Of a stretch of DNA of 64,000 bases, positions 31,031-40,725 are shown piece after piece. The notes under the pieces are model-generated. The model saw only the letters and a list, made by a program, of their open reading frames with translations. It was not told where the DNA came from and searched no databases. The stretch covers positions 620,001 through 684,000 of the forward strand of contig NZ_PPXG01000001.1 of assembly GCF_002909485.1 (NCBI RefSeq), read 5' to 3'. A program made the position numbers and the translations under genes. The stretch's first letter is position 1. Each line of letters begins with the position of its first letter. Source of the DNA: Stutzerimonas stutzeri. GTDB taxonomy: Bacteria; Pseudomonadota; Gammaproteobacteria; Pseudomonadales; Pseudomonadaceae.

Positions 31031-32757
31031 CACAGCTCAGGCCCCATGGAGAAATGCAGCCGTACGCCACCTTCACTGTCCAACGGGTGCGCGACGTCGA
31101 CGCGAATTGGCCCTACCGGCGAGACCCAGCGCACGCCTACGCCAACCGCGCTTTTGAGGGTGGGGATTTCCAGCGAATTGAAGGCGTTGCCCTGATCTAC
31201 GAAGGTCGCAACCCGCCATTTTTCGGCTATCGAATACTGATACTCGGCACTGACAGCGAACTGGTAGCGGCCACCGATCTTGTCGCCGTCGGAGTTGGTC
31301 GGTGACAGGCTCTGGTAATCGTAGCCGCGCACACTCTGATCGCCCCCCGCAAAGTAGCGCAACGAGGGCGGTACATTTACGTATTCGTCGGTCCAGTTGC
31401 CGCCGAGCTGTACCCGGCCGAGGAAGCGATGCCGCTGGCCGAGCGTAGTCAGGCCACGCAGCAGTACGTTGGCGTGGATCAGATCAGCGTCGGACAGCAC
31501 GCCCGACTTGGCCCCCGCCACCTCGAACTGCAGGCGGTAACCATTACTTGGATCTATGCGGTTGTCGCTACGCAGATAGCTGTAGGCGACGCCCGGCATC
31601 AGCAAGGTACTGGTACCGGAATCGTCGCCCAGACGATATTCCTCGTGCTGCCATTTCAGCGACAGCACACGCAACCAGCCGCTAGGCAGTCGACTGTGCC
31701 ACTCAGGGCCTACCTTGAGCAGCCGGCTCAAGCTGTCGGTGCCGGCAATCTCCTCGTACTGGTAACCACCCACGAAGCGCAGTTTGTCGGTCAGTGGCGG
31801 GTCGAGGGGAATGTCGTACCAGAAGCCGACGTTCTGTCGCGGTGCCGAGAGTTCGGTTTCAGCACCGTAGCTATGGCCTTGCGGGTTGACCCAGTGGCGC
31901 GTCCAATTCATCCGTATGCGAGGACCGACATCGGTCGAATAGCCCAAGCCGAGCCCGAACGTGCGCGGCTTGCGTGTGGTGAGCGCAACGGCAACCGGGA
32001 TGCGTTGATTGCTGGCGCTGGTTGGATTGGCGTCCACACGGACACCTTCGAAATAGCCGCTCGATTGCAGCGCCTGGCTGAGTTCGGCAATCAGTTCGGA
32101 GTCGTAAGGCGTATCGGCATCGAATGGCACCATGCGTGAAAGCAGTTCGTCATCGAACGGCGCATCACCCTCGAAGCGCACATCGCCGAGCCGGTAGCGT
32201 GCCCCGCTGTCGAACACCAGCTCGATATCAGCAGTGTTTTCTCGTGGGTCTACCGCGAGCCGCTGACGGGTGAAACGACCATCGAAATAACCGAAGCGCG
32301 ACGCCTGGTTTAGGAACTGCTGCTTCACATCCTCATAGCGACCGTGGTTGAGCACATCGCCCTGGCGCAAGGTGCGCTGCGCGACGCGGAAACCGGAGAA
32401 CTCCGCTGCCGGCCCGTCCAGACGGACAGTGATATTGCGTAGGCGCACCGGCTCACCGGTTCGCACGCGCAGCACCAGGGTCGGCTCATCGCCTTCACGC
32501 ACCTCGGTTCGAATCCGACTGCGGTAGTAGCCGAGCGCTTGCAGAGCTTTCTCTGCCTGGCTTTGGGCGACTCGGCTGTAGCGCAGCAAATCGCTGGCGT
32601 CGCGGTCACCCAGATCGCCAATGTAGTTTTCGATGTTTTCCCGAAGTGCCCGGTTCTGTGGCTCGATACGAACCTCGAGCTCAGCGGCGCTGGCGTGGAT
32701 GCCGCTCAATGTCAGGATTGCGGCTACCAGCTGGCCGATTCGGTTCGATTTGCACAT
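31030..32757 (-). CDS. tamA: TamA, Omp85-family outer-membrane protein
   Basis: A 575-residue Omp85 protein (E. coli TamA 577). The signal peptide ends SGIHASAAELEV. About three POTRA domains follow to residue ~265 (for example GYYRSRIRTEVREGDEPTL and GYFDGRFTRQRLAVD). A 16-strand barrel includes the lid motif region and the typical VRGYDYQSLSPTNSDGD. It ends in a beta strand (GGVRLHFSMGPEL). The ATG at 32757 directly precedes the signal peptide; a frame extending to 32907 adds 50 unlikely residues. Co-transcribed with tamB. Confidence 0.93.
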   Translation of the reverse strand: MCKSNRIGQLVAAILTLSGIHASAAELEVRIEPQNRALRENIENYIGDLGDRDASDLLRYSRVAQSQAEKALQALGYYRSRIRTEVREGDEPTLVLRVRTGEPVRLRNITVRLDGPAAEFSGFRVAQRTLRQGDVLNHGRYEDVKQQFLNQASRFGYFDGRFTRQRLAVDPRENTADIELVFDSGARYRLGDVRFEGDAPFDDELLSRMVPFDADTPYDSELIAELSQALQSSGYFEGVRVDANPTSASNQRIPVAVALTTRKPRTFGLGLGYSTDVGPRIRMNWTRHWVNPQGHSYGAETELSAPRQNVGFWYDIPLDPPLTDKLRFVGGYQYEEIAGTDSLSRLLKVGPEWHSRLPSGWLRVLSLKWQHEEYRLGDDSGTSTLLMPGVAYSYLRSDNRIDPSNGYRLQFEVAGAKSGVLSDADLIHANVLLRGLTTLGQRHRFLGRVQLGGNWTDEYVNVPPSLRYFAGGDQSVRGYDYQSLSPTNSDGDKIGGRYQFAVSAEYQYSIAEKWRVATFVDQGNAFNSLEIPTLKSAVGVGVRWVSPVGPIRVDVAHPLDSEGGVRLHFSMGPEL

Positions 32758-32907
32758 GGCGCGCAATGCTACCACGGGCTTGTGAACATGCCCGAGCAGG
32801 TGGGCTAGACAGGGCGTAAGGCGATCTTGGGGGGGAACGGGCATCGGCTGACATCGCGTGGATTCAGACCAGTCAGACTGGCCTGTCCCGATAAAATTCG
32901 GCCACAC

Positions 32908-33543
32908 CTAACGGGCCGCTTCCATCCGCTTTGGCGCAGGATGAAAAAAGATGTGCTCCACCACAGGCCCGACGGCGATCTGGCCGATCTCCTCGTAGCC
33001 TTGCCGCTGGTAGAAGCTCAAGTAACGCGGGTTGCCAGTATCGATTACCAGACCTTGTGAGGTTTCATCTTCGGCGCACCATTCATGTACGGCTTGCAAT
33101 AGCTGCTCGCCATACTGCTGCCTCTGAAACTGGGGATGCACGCCAAGCAGCGGCAGCAGATGCACGGCGCCTGGCGGCAGGCAAGCCAGCACAGCGGCGT
33201 GATAATCCAGATAGCGCCGCGTACAGCGGAAACCCGCGGTTAGCAGCATTCGTGCCCGCCACGCCCAGCTCTCGGTGACATCCAGCCGACGCTGCGGCGG
33301 CGCTATCAGCGCAACCGCAATCAGCCGATCCTCTACAAGCAAACCGAGCCCTGGCTGCTGCTGCAGGAAATGCTGATTCACCAGCTCCCGTACCGTGGCG
33401 CGCACGCGCTGCTGGTAACCCGGCCGATCAGCTTCGAACAGGTAGGCGAAGGTCGGCTCGTGACGGTAAGCGTGATAAAGCAGCGAACGGGTTTCGCGGT
33501 CATAACCGCTATCGAGCATGCGAACCTCAGCGGACATCGGCAT
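32908..33543 (-). CDS. GNAT-family N-acetyltransferase
   Basis: A 211-residue GNAT protein. The acetyl-CoA motif A is HLLPLLGVHPQFQRQQYGEQLL (V-x-P-x-x-Q-x-x-x-Y-G). Motif B is around LVIDTGNPRYLSFYQRQGYEEIG. The ATG at 33543 is chosen because the family-like sequence starts there; the frame runs back to 33642 without coding character. Acceptor substrate unknown. It sits 150 bp upstream of tamA on the same strand and might be co-transcribed with it, but a functional tie is not evident. Confidence 0.85.
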   Translation of the reverse strand: MPMSAEVRMLDSGYDRETRSLLYHAYRHEPTFAYLFEADRPGYQQRVRATVRELVNQHFLQQQPGLGLLVEDRLIAVALIAPPQRRLDVTESWAWRARMLLTAGFRCTRRYLDYHAAVLACLPPGAVHLLPLLGVHPQFQRQQYGEQLLQAVHEWCAEDETSQGLVIDTGNPRYLSFYQRQGYEEIGQIAVGPVVEHIFFHPAPKRMEAAR

Positions 33544-33810
33544 GGCAAATCTCGTTTCTCTGAAGGGTGATTGCAACTTAGCAGCGGTTGGCACGCCCCG
33601 CCATGCCTCCGGACCACGGGCCCGCGTCCGTACGTAACCCAATGATGCACATGTCGATGACCGTTCCCGTCGCTAGTTGCCCCGTCGGCAGTTGGTACCT
33701 GCGACGCCAAATCTCTAGAATCACGACTATCAAACCTCGACAGCTCGGCGACGGTATGGGCGCACTGCTCTCACCGCCTTTGCGACCAACACAGCAAATT
33801 ACGGAATTTC

Positions 33811-34623
33811 ATGAAAATCGTTTCGTTCAATATCAATGGATTACGCGCAAGACCTCATCAACTTTCCGCGATCATTGAAAAACATCAGCCGGATGTCATT
33901 GGCTTGCAGGAAACCAAGGTGTCTGACGAGCAGTTCCCACAGGCTGAGATCGAGGCGCTTGGCTATCACGTGCACTACCACGGGCAGAAGGGCCACTATG
34001 GCGTCGCCCTGCTCTCGCGCCAGGCACCGCTGGAAGTCCACAAGGGCTTTCCTGCTGATGGTGAGGAATCGCAAAAGCGTTTTATATGGGGCCGTTTCGC
34101 CGATGCTGATGGTCGCACCGTAACCGTCATGAACGGCTACTTCCCGCAGGGTGAAAGCCGTGACCATCCGGTGAAATTTCCGGCGAAAACCAAGTTCTAT
34201 GCCGATCTGCAGGCGCTGCTCGAACAACAGTTCAGCCCCGACGAGTTGTTGGCCGTGATGGGCGACTTCAACATTTCCCCGCAGGATTGCGACATCGGCA
34301 TTGGCGAAGTGAATGCAAAGCGCTGGCTGCGCACGGGCAAATGCAGTTTCCTGCCGGAGGAACGTGAATGGCTCGAGCGCCTCAAGGGCTGGGGGCTGCA
34401 GGACAGCTTCCGCACGCTCAACCCGACGGTGGCCGACCGCTTCAGCTGGTTCGACTACCGCAGCCGCGGCTTCGAGGACGACCCGCGTCGCGGCCTGCGT
34501 ATCGACTACATCCTGACCACAGCGGCCCTGCACGGGCGGGTCAGCGATTGCGGCGTCGATTACGACATCCGCGCGATGGAGAAACCGTCTGACCACTGCC
34601 CGGTCTGGATAGAACTTCGCTGA
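33811..34623 (+). CDS. xthA: Exodeoxyribonuclease III
   Basis: A 270-residue Mg-dependent exonuclease/AP-endonuclease of base-excision repair. All motifs are in place: [14 protein letters not shown] with the catalytic Asn, LQETKV with the metal-binding Glu, [31 protein letters not shown], and the C-terminal SDHCPVW with catalytic Asp-His. Length matches E. coli XthA (268). The ATG at 33811 gives the family N-terminus MKIVSFN. Monocistronic. Confidence 0.97.
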   Translation: MKIVSFNINGLRARPHQLSAIIEKHQPDVIGLQETKVSDEQFPQAEIEALGYHVHYHGQKGHYGVALLSRQAPLEVHKGFPADGEESQKRFIWGRFADADGRTVTVMNGYFPQGESRDHPVKFPAKTKFYADLQALLEQQFSPDELLAVMGDFNISPQDCDIGIGEVNAKRWLRTGKCSFLPEEREWLERLKGWGLQDSFRTLNPTVADRFSWFDYRSRGFEDDPRRGLRIDYILTTAALHGRVSDCGVDYDIRAMEKPSDHCPVWIELR

Positions 34624-34719
34624 CCGATTCGCGCACCCTTTCAGGCGCTGCGCGCACGCTGTCATTTTTCGGTAACCGAATCGTCTTAATCTCGCGACCT
34701 TCTACAAGGAGGTCGCAAG

Positions 34720-36087
34720 ATGACATCACGTTCGGTTGGACGATTTCGGTATCGGGCGTTGCCCCTGCTATTGCTAGCGTTGAGCGGCGTACCGAACAAC
34801 GGCGTTGCGGCACTGCCGATTCCGGCGGATGAATCGGCCGTGTTGCGCATCCATGGCTCCAACACCGTAGGCGCGAAGCTCGCCCCCATGCTCATCGCCG
34901 GGCTGCTCGAGGCCGAAGGCTATCAGGAGGTGAGCATCCGCCCAACCGAGGTGGAAAACGAGCAACGCATCAGCGCCCGCACGCCCCAAGGCAAGCAGGT
35001 CTACGCCACCGTTGCCGCACACGGAACCGGCACTGGCTTCGCTGGGTTGAAGAACGGCCAGGGTGATCTTGCAGCGGCCTCCAGGCCGATCAAGGCCGGC
35101 GAGAGCGCCGAACTGGCCGACCTGGGCGACATGCGCAGCGCCAGGGCGGAACAGGTCATCGCCATCGATGGTTTGGCCATCGTGGCGCATCCGGGCAACC
35201 CGCTTGCCTCGCTGACTACCGTCCAGCTGGCAGCCCTTTTCGCAGGCGAGATTCGCAACTGGCGGGATCTGGGTGGGCCCGACCTGCCGGTTAGGCTGCA
35301 CGCTCGCGATGATCGCTCAGGTACCTACGACACGTTCAACGAGCTGGTACTGGCGCGTCAGGGCAAGACACTCTGGAGCGATGCGAAACGCTACGAATCC
35401 AACGACGAACTTTCCCGCGCTGTGACACTGGACCCCGGCGCCATCGGCTTCACCGGCCTGGCCTCGCTAGGCAAGGCCAAAGCCCTGGCCATAGCCGATG
35501 GAGACTCGCAACCGATGCCACCCTCCCGCGCGCTGGTCGCGACCGAGGACTATCCACTGTCACGCCGACTGTTCCTATACGCACACCCAATCAGACAGTC
35601 GCCCTGGACCGAAGCCTATATTGAGTTCATTCATGGCGAAGCTGGCCAACGTATCGTTGAGCAATCCGGCTACGTTTCCCAGCATGTCGAAGCGATTCGG
35701 CAAACGGCGCTCGCCGACATGCCGGCCTTTTACCAGCAGTTGGCAAGCGAAGCGCAGCGCCTGACGGTCAACTTTCGCTTCGAGGAAAGCAGCGCCCAGC
35801 TGGACAACAAGGCGATGCGGGACCTTGAGCGGGTGGCAATCTACCTGCGCAAACACGACAAGCTCACCGACTCGGCGGCACTGGTGGGATTCGGCGACGC
35901 TACAGGCGATCCCTCCCGCGCTGCCTTACTTTCCAAGCTGCGCGCGATGACAGTCCGTCGCGAACTAAACAAGCGCGGAGTATTTCTTAAAGAAATCAAT
36001 GGAATGGGCGCCGAACTTCCAGTTGCATCTAATGATGCGGGCAGCGGCCGGGTGAAGAACCGTCGTGTGGAAGTCTGGGTGTACTGA
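34720..36087 (+). CDS. PstS-like binding protein fused to OmpA C-terminal domain
   Basis: A 455-residue exported protein of two domains. A signal peptide (LPLLLLALSGVPNNGVAA) precedes a phosphate-type binding domain, residues ~40-330 (LRIHGSNTVGAKLAPML; GTGTGFAGLKNGQGDLAAASRPI; DRSGTYDTFNEL). A short linker leads to an OmpA-like peptidoglycan-binding domain, residues ~350-455 (GFGDATGD, then GSGRVKNRRVEVWV with the usual N-x-R-R). GGAGG precedes the start. It probably acts as a cell-wall-tethered periplasmic phosphate-binding protein, used in sensing or adhesion rather than direct import, since no pstCAB lies near. Confidence 0.87.
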   Translation: MTSRSVGRFRYRALPLLLLALSGVPNNGVAALPIPADESAVLRIHGSNTVGAKLAPMLIAGLLEAEGYQEVSIRPTEVENEQRISARTPQGKQVYATVAAHGTGTGFAGLKNGQGDLAAASRPIKAGESAELADLGDMRSARAEQVIAIDGLAIVAHPGNPLASLTTVQLAALFAGEIRNWRDLGGPDLPVRLHARDDRSGTYDTFNELVLARQGKTLWSDAKRYESNDELSRAVTLDPGAIGFTGLASLGKAKALAIADGDSQPMPPSRALVATEDYPLSRRLFLYAHPIRQSPWTEAYIEFIHGEAGQRIVEQSGYVSQHVEAIRQTALADMPAFYQQLASEAQRLTVNFRFEESSAQLDNKAMRDLERVAIYLRKHDKLTDSAALVGFGDATGDPSRAALLSKLRAMTVRRELNKRGVFLKEINGMGAELPVASNDAGSGRVKNRRVEVWVY

Positions 36088-36185
36088 GTGAATGCAAGAT
36101 CGTATCGGCGACCGTTCACGGGCGTACTGTCGAAGGGGGCGACGTCGCGTTTAAGCTCAGGGGATTTCCAGCGCAGGAATCCTCC

Positions 36186-37118
36186 ATGTACCTCGTCTGT
36201 GGTGAAGCACTTTTCGATGTATTCGCGGCGCCGATCGATAGCCGCAATAGCCTGAATCTCGAAGCAGTGGCGGGCGGCTCGCCGTTCAACGTCGCTATCG
36301 GGTTGGCGCGACTGGGCGTGCAGGTCGCTCTGCTTGGCGGGCTCTCCCGTGATCATTTCGGCCATCGCTTGCTCCAGCTTCTGCAGGACGCTGGCGTCGC
36401 CACCGAGCATCTTGCCGTTTTCGATGCGCCGACCACCCTGGCGATGGTAGCCGTCGGCACCGACGGCAGTCCGGTCTACAACTTTCGCGGCGAAGGCTGC
36501 GCCGATCGCCTGTTGCAGCCCGAACACCTGCAATCGCTGCCAGCCGCCATCCGCGGCATCCATTTCGGGTCCTACTCCCTGGTAACGCCGCCGATTGCCG
36601 ATACGCTGCTGGCCTTGCTGCATCGCGAGCATGCGCAACGTCTGATTTCGCTCGACCCGAACATTCGCCTCAACGTCGATCCCAACCTCGAACGCTGGCG
36701 CGAGCGGGTCGAGGCCTTCGCCGATAGAGCGCACCTGATCAAAGTCAGTGACGAGGATGTGGCCCTGCTCTACCCAGGCGTTGCCCCCGAACACATTGCG
36801 CAGCGCTGGCTGGGTAACCACACCGAGCTGGTAGTGCTCACCCGCGGTAGCGAAGGCGCGCAACTCTTCAGTCGGCAACATGGGCGGTTCCATGTCCCGG
36901 CGCAGCCGGTCACGGTGCGAGACACCGTGGGTGCCGGTGACACCTTTCAAGCCGCGTTGCTGGCCTACCTGGCCGAACAGCAGGTGCACTCGCCGCAGGG
37001 GCTCGCGCAGATGGAGCGTGCACAGCTGCAGGCCATGCTCGCATTCGCCAGCAGGGCCGCCGCCGTCACCTGTTCCCGGCGCGGCCCGGACCTGCCCTAC
37101 CGATACGAAATTGACTGA
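36186..37118 (+). CDS. mtlZ: PfkB-family fructokinase of the mannitol cluster
   Basis: A 310-residue ribokinase-family sugar kinase: the N-terminal VAGGSPFNVAIGLARLG sugar-binding motif and the C-terminal VRDTVGAGDTFQAALLAYL with catalytic Asp near residue 248. It would phosphorylate fructose made by the mannitol dehydrogenase. AGGA precedes the start. In P. fluorescens mtlZ is the last gene of mtlEFGKDYZ; here it is upstream of mtlR, 66 bp away on the same strand. Confidence 0.85.
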   Translation: MYLVCGEALFDVFAAPIDSRNSLNLEAVAGGSPFNVAIGLARLGVQVALLGGLSRDHFGHRLLQLLQDAGVATEHLAVFDAPTTLAMVAVGTDGSPVYNFRGEGCADRLLQPEHLQSLPAAIRGIHFGSYSLVTPPIADTLLALLHREHAQRLISLDPNIRLNVDPNLERWRERVEAFADRAHLIKVSDEDVALLYPGVAPEHIAQRWLGNHTELVVLTRGSEGAQLFSRQHGRFHVPAQPVTVRDTVGAGDTFQAALLAYLAEQQVHSPQGLAQMERAQLQAMLAFASRAAAVTCSRRGPDLPYRYEID

Positions 37119-37184
37119 CCTGTTTGGCCATTGCGCCCTCAGCAGCTATAACCCTTCGTGGCGTTTCACGACAACGGACCCTGC

Positions 37185-38090
37185 ATGAGAGCGTTGAAGA
37201 TTTCAGACCCGTCCTACGAGCTGATGGACGATCACCATGGCAATTCGCTGATCTACCGCGAACATGGCTTCCCCTGTCCGCTGGTGCGTTGGCACAACCA
37301 TAAGGAATACGAGCTTCACCTGATCGTCGCCAGCTCGGGCAAGGTATTCGTTGGCGATTACGTGGGTAATTTCGTGCCGAACAGCCTGTTCCTCACTGGC
37401 CCGCACCTGCCGCATAACTGGATCAGCCAGGTCGAGGATGGAGAAGTCGTGGCCAAGCGCGACATGCTGGTCAACTTCACGGACGAGATGCTCGAGGCCG
37501 GCCACGCTGTGTTCTCCGAGCTGCGGACTTTCACGCCGATGCTCGAACGCTCGCGCTACGGCATCGAGTTTCGCTGCCCGAACACCATCGCCCAAGCGCG
37601 CCAGCTGATGCAGCAGATCGCCGACAGCCACGGCGCCACCCGCCTCGGCTATTTTCTGATCATGCTTGAGCTGCTCGCCAAGTGCGATGACTACCAGCTG
37701 CTCTCCGGCGCCACCTCTGCGCAGCTTGGCGACGAGCAGCAGGCCGACCGGACCAATATGGCAGTCAACTACATCTTCGAGAACTACATGCGCGAGCTGC
37801 CGCTGGAGGAAGTCGCCAGTCATCTCGGCATGAAACCCACCTACTTCTCGCGCTTCTTCAAGCGCGCCACCGGGCGCTGCTACGTCGAATTCGTCAACAG
37901 CCTGCGCATCAGCAAATCCTGCGAGCTGCTGCTCGATCAGGCTAAACCGATCACCGATGTCTGCTTCGAGTCGGGCTTCAACAACCTGTCCAATTTCAAT
38001 CGCCGCTTCCAGCAGCTCAAAGGCATGACCCCGTCGTGCTATCGGCGCCTCGTCGAGCAACGCCTGACCGAGCAGAATCTCGCCAGCTGA
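37185..38090 (+). CDS. mtlR: MtlR-like AraC/XylS activator
   Basis: A 301-residue regulator, the length of P. fluorescens MtlR. The N-terminal cupin-like domain binds polyol (FPCPLVRWHNHKEYELHLIV; PHLPHNWIS). The C-terminal double HTH is MRELPLEEVASHLGMKPTYFSRFFKRATG and ITDVCFESGFNNLSNFNRRFQQLKGMTP. It is followed by the mtlE promoter region with candidate direct repeats. The ATG at 37185 is preferred over an upstream in-frame start at 37158 for family alignment. It is expected to activate the operon with mannitol, sorbitol or arabitol. Confidence 0.88.
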   Translation: MRALKISDPSYELMDDHHGNSLIYREHGFPCPLVRWHNHKEYELHLIVASSGKVFVGDYVGNFVPNSLFLTGPHLPHNWISQVEDGEVVAKRDMLVNFTDEMLEAGHAVFSELRTFTPMLERSRYGIEFRCPNTIAQARQLMQQIADSHGATRLGYFLIMLELLAKCDDYQLLSGATSAQLGDEQQADRTNMAVNYIFENYMRELPLEEVASHLGMKPTYFSRFFKRATGRCYVEFVNSLRISKSCELLLDQAKPITDVCFESGFNNLSNFNRRFQQLKGMTPSCYRRLVEQRLTEQNLAS

Positions 38091-38233
38091 TACGCTTCAG
38101 GCGAGTCGGGCCCGACACATTTTTGCTCGCCTGCTGCTCCGCTCGCGCGGTGTTGGTTGTGGAAACGCCTGGTTCTTGAGCTCCTGTGACAGGTTGGGAC
38201 GGGGCCGTCGCCAGCGGCCCGCCCCGATCAATA

Positions 38234-38300
38234 GAGTGCAAAAAAGTATCGAACCGAGTGCAGTCACGGCTTTGTCGCGTGGCCACTGCCGGCGTTGTAA
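38234..38300 (+). promoter_or_regulatory. Candidate MtlR operator and mtlE promoter
   Basis: A direct repeat GAGTGCA (38234-38240 and 38256-38262) has a 22-bp period, two helical turns, as AraC-family activators prefer. AGTAT lies between the copies. A promoter-like pair TTGTCG (38272-38277), 17 bp, TTGTAA (38295-38300) begins 9 bp after the second repeat, so an activator bound there would touch RNA polymerase. This is a pattern-based call. Confidence 0.5.
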
Positions 38301-38334
38301 TGCCTGCCAGACGCTCGTAGCGCAGTACGCGAGT

Positions 38335-38351
38335 AACAACAAAAACAATAA
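38335..38351 (+). promoter_or_regulatory. Candidate Hfq/Crc site in the mtlE leader
   Basis: A-rich run AACAACAAAAACAATAA fits the Pseudomonas catabolite-activity motif AAnAAnAA. It lies about 40 bases before the mtlE start codon, where Hfq with Crc could block translation when a preferred carbon source is present. Confidence 0.5.
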
Positions 38352-38388
38352 GTGCTTCCAGAGTTCGATCTGGAAGAGGAGTCCACGA

Positions 38389-39696
38389 ATGAAAGCATTC
38401 AACTTGCTGCTCGCCACCGCCTGCATTGCCACGACTGGTATTGCGCAGGCCGCCGAAACCCTCACCGTCGCCACCGTGAACAACGCGGACATGATCCGCA
38501 TGCAGCGCCTCTCCAAGACCTTCGAGCAACAAAACCCCGACATCAAGCTCAACTGGGTTGTGCTTGAAGAGAACGTCCTGCGTCAGCGCCTGACCACCGA
38601 CATCGCCACCCAGGGTGGCCAGTTCGACGTGCTGACCATTGGCATGTATGAAGCCTCGCTCTGGGGCGAAAAGGGCTGGCTTGCTCCGATGAAGGATCTG
38701 CCAGAAGGCTACGATCTGGACGACGTATTTCCTTCGGTACGCGAAGGCCTGTCGGTAGACGGGACGCTGTACGCCCTGCCGTTCTATGCCGAAAGCTCCA
38801 TGACTTACTACCGCACCGATCTGTTCGAACAGGCGGGCCTGGACATGCCTGAACATCCCACTTGGACGCAGATGGCCGGGTTCGCCGAGAAACTGCACAA
38901 GCCAGGCGAAGATCAGTACGGCATGTGCCTGCGTGGCAAGGCCGGCTGGGGCGAGAACATGGCGCTGGTGACCACGGTCGCCAATTCCTTCGGTGCGCGC
39001 TGGTTCGATGAGAAGTGGCAACCTGAATTCGACGGCCCCGAGTGGACCAAGGCAGCCAATTTCTATGTGGACCTGTTGAGCAAGTACGGACCGCCGGGCG
39101 CGTCGAGTAATGGTTTCAACGAAAATCTGGCCCTGTTCAACAGCGGCAAATGTGCAATGTGGGTAGACGCGACGGTCGCCGGTTCCTTCGTGACTGACGA
39201 ATCACAAAGCAAGGTTGCAGACAAGGTGGGCTTCACCTTCGCCCCGCAGGAAGACACCGACAAGGGTTCCGCCTGGCTTTACTCCTGGGCGCTGGCAATC
39301 CCGACCAGCTCGCAACAAAAGGACGCCGCCAAGCAGTTCACCGCCTGGGCCACCTCCAAGGACTACGCCAAGCTCGTTGCCGAAACCGATGGCGTCACCA
39401 ACGTGCCACCGGGTACTCGCGAATCTACCTACAACGATGAATACATGGCCGCAGCACCGTTCGCCAAGATCACCCTGAAGTCGTTGAAGCAGGCCGATCC
39501 CGCCTCGCCATCGGCCAAGCCGGTTCCCTATGTCGGCATCCAGCTGGTGACCATTCCGGAGTTCCAGGCCATCGGTACCCAAGTAGGCAAGATGTTTGCA
39601 GCCGCCCTCACCGGACAGATGCCGGTGGAGCAGATGCTCACCGCGGTGCAGCAATCCACGACGCGGGAAATGAAGCGCGCCGGTTATCCCAAGTAG
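38389..39696 (+). CDS. mtlE: Polyol ABC transporter binding protein
   Basis: A 435-residue family-1 solute-binding protein. Signal peptide LLATACIATTGIAQA is cleaved before AETLTVATVNNADM. The body has typical MalE-type features (GQFDVLTIGMYEASLWGEKGW, WTQMAGFAEKLHKPG, ATVAGSFVTDES). It delivers mannitol, and probably sorbitol or arabitol, to MtlFG. GAGGAG lies before the ATG at 38389. First gene of the mtlEFGKDY operon. Confidence 0.9.
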   Translation: MKAFNLLLATACIATTGIAQAAETLTVATVNNADMIRMQRLSKTFEQQNPDIKLNWVVLEENVLRQRLTTDIATQGGQFDVLTIGMYEASLWGEKGWLAPMKDLPEGYDLDDVFPSVREGLSVDGTLYALPFYAESSMTYYRTDLFEQAGLDMPEHPTWTQMAGFAEKLHKPGEDQYGMCLRGKAGWGENMALVTTVANSFGARWFDEKWQPEFDGPEWTKAANFYVDLLSKYGPPGASSNGFNENLALFNSGKCAMWVDATVAGSFVTDESQSKVADKVGFTFAPQEDTDKGSAWLYSWALAIPTSSQQKDAAKQFTAWATSKDYAKLVAETDGVTNVPPGTRESTYNDEYMAAAPFAKITLKSLKQADPASPSAKPVPYVGIQLVTIPEFQAIGTQVGKMFAAALTGQMPVEQMLTAVQQSTTREMKRAGYPK

Positions 39697-39770
39697 GCAT
39701 TTTCTTCCGAAGATGAAACCGGACAGGGCTCGCCCGAGCCCTCATGGCCTTCTTTCAGCCGGAGCACACC

Positions 39771-40715
39771 ATGGCCACCCCATCCGCAGCCTTGCCCAAG
39801 GCACCTGTCATTGATACGGCAAGCGAGCCGAGCGAGCGCAAGCCACGCCGCTTCGGCCCCAGCTGGTTTCTCGTCAGCCCGTCCGTTGCGCTGTTGCTGC
39901 TGTGGATGCTGGTTCCGCTGTCGATGACCGTCTACTTCTCGGTGATCCGCTACAACCTGCTGTATCCCGGTGAGAACGATTTCGTCGGGCTAGAGAACTT
40001 CCATTACTTCCTGACCGATGCCGGCTTCATGCCCGGCATGACCAATACCCTGATCCTGGTCGGCAGCGTGCTGCTGATCAGCGTCGTACTCGGCGTACTG
40101 ATTTCCGCGCTGCTTGAGGCGGCAAATTTCACCGGGCGCGGAATCGTTCGCGTCATGCTGATCTCGCCGTTCTTCATCATGCCGACCGTCAGTGCGCTGG
40201 TCTGGAAGAACCTGATCTACCACCCCGTCTCCGGCATTCTCGCCACGGTCTGGAAATTCTTCGGTGCCCAGCCGATCGACTGGCTGGCGCAGCACCCGCT
40301 CGCCTCCATCGTGATCATCGTGTCCTGGCAGTGGCTGCCCTTCGCGATCCTGATCCTGATGACCGCCATGCAGTCCCTCGATCAGGAACAGAAGGAAGCT
40401 GCACGTTTGGACGGCGCCGGCCCTATCGCGATCTTCTGGCATCTGACCCTGCCGCATCTGGCACGCCCAATCGCCGTGGTGGTGATGATCGAAACCATCT
40501 TCCTGCTATCGGTCTTCGCCGAGATTTTCACCACCACCAGCGGTGGCCCCGGCTACGCCTCCACCAACCTCGCCTACCTGATCTACACCCAGGCGCTGCT
40601 GCAGTTCGACGTCGGCATGGCATCGGCCGGCGGCCTGATCGCAGTGGTCATCGCCAATATCGCGGCGATCATCCTGGTGCGGATGCTCGGCAAGAATCTC
40701 ACCGAAAAATATTGA
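39771..40715 (+). CDS. mtlF: Polyol ABC transporter permease
   Basis: A 314-residue inner-membrane permease with six helices, starting after a polar ~30-residue head (SWFLVSPSVALLLLWMLVPLS). The EAA loop that meets the ATPase is EAARLDGAGPIAIFWHLTLPHL. GGAG lies before the ATG at 39771; a frame from 39744 would add nine residues. It pairs with MtlG and MtlK. Confidence 0.9.
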   Translation: MATPSAALPKAPVIDTASEPSERKPRRFGPSWFLVSPSVALLLLWMLVPLSMTVYFSVIRYNLLYPGENDFVGLENFHYFLTDAGFMPGMTNTLILVGSVLLISVVLGVLISALLEAANFTGRGIVRVMLISPFFIMPTVSALVWKNLIYHPVSGILATVWKFFGAQPIDWLAQHPLASIVIIVSWQWLPFAILILMTAMQSLDQEQKEAARLDGAGPIAIFWHLTLPHLARPIAVVVMIETIFLLSVFAEIFTTTSGGPGYASTNLAYLIYTQALLQFDVGMASAGGLIAVVIANIAAIILVRMLGKNLTEKY

Positions 40716-40725
40716 GGACAGACCG

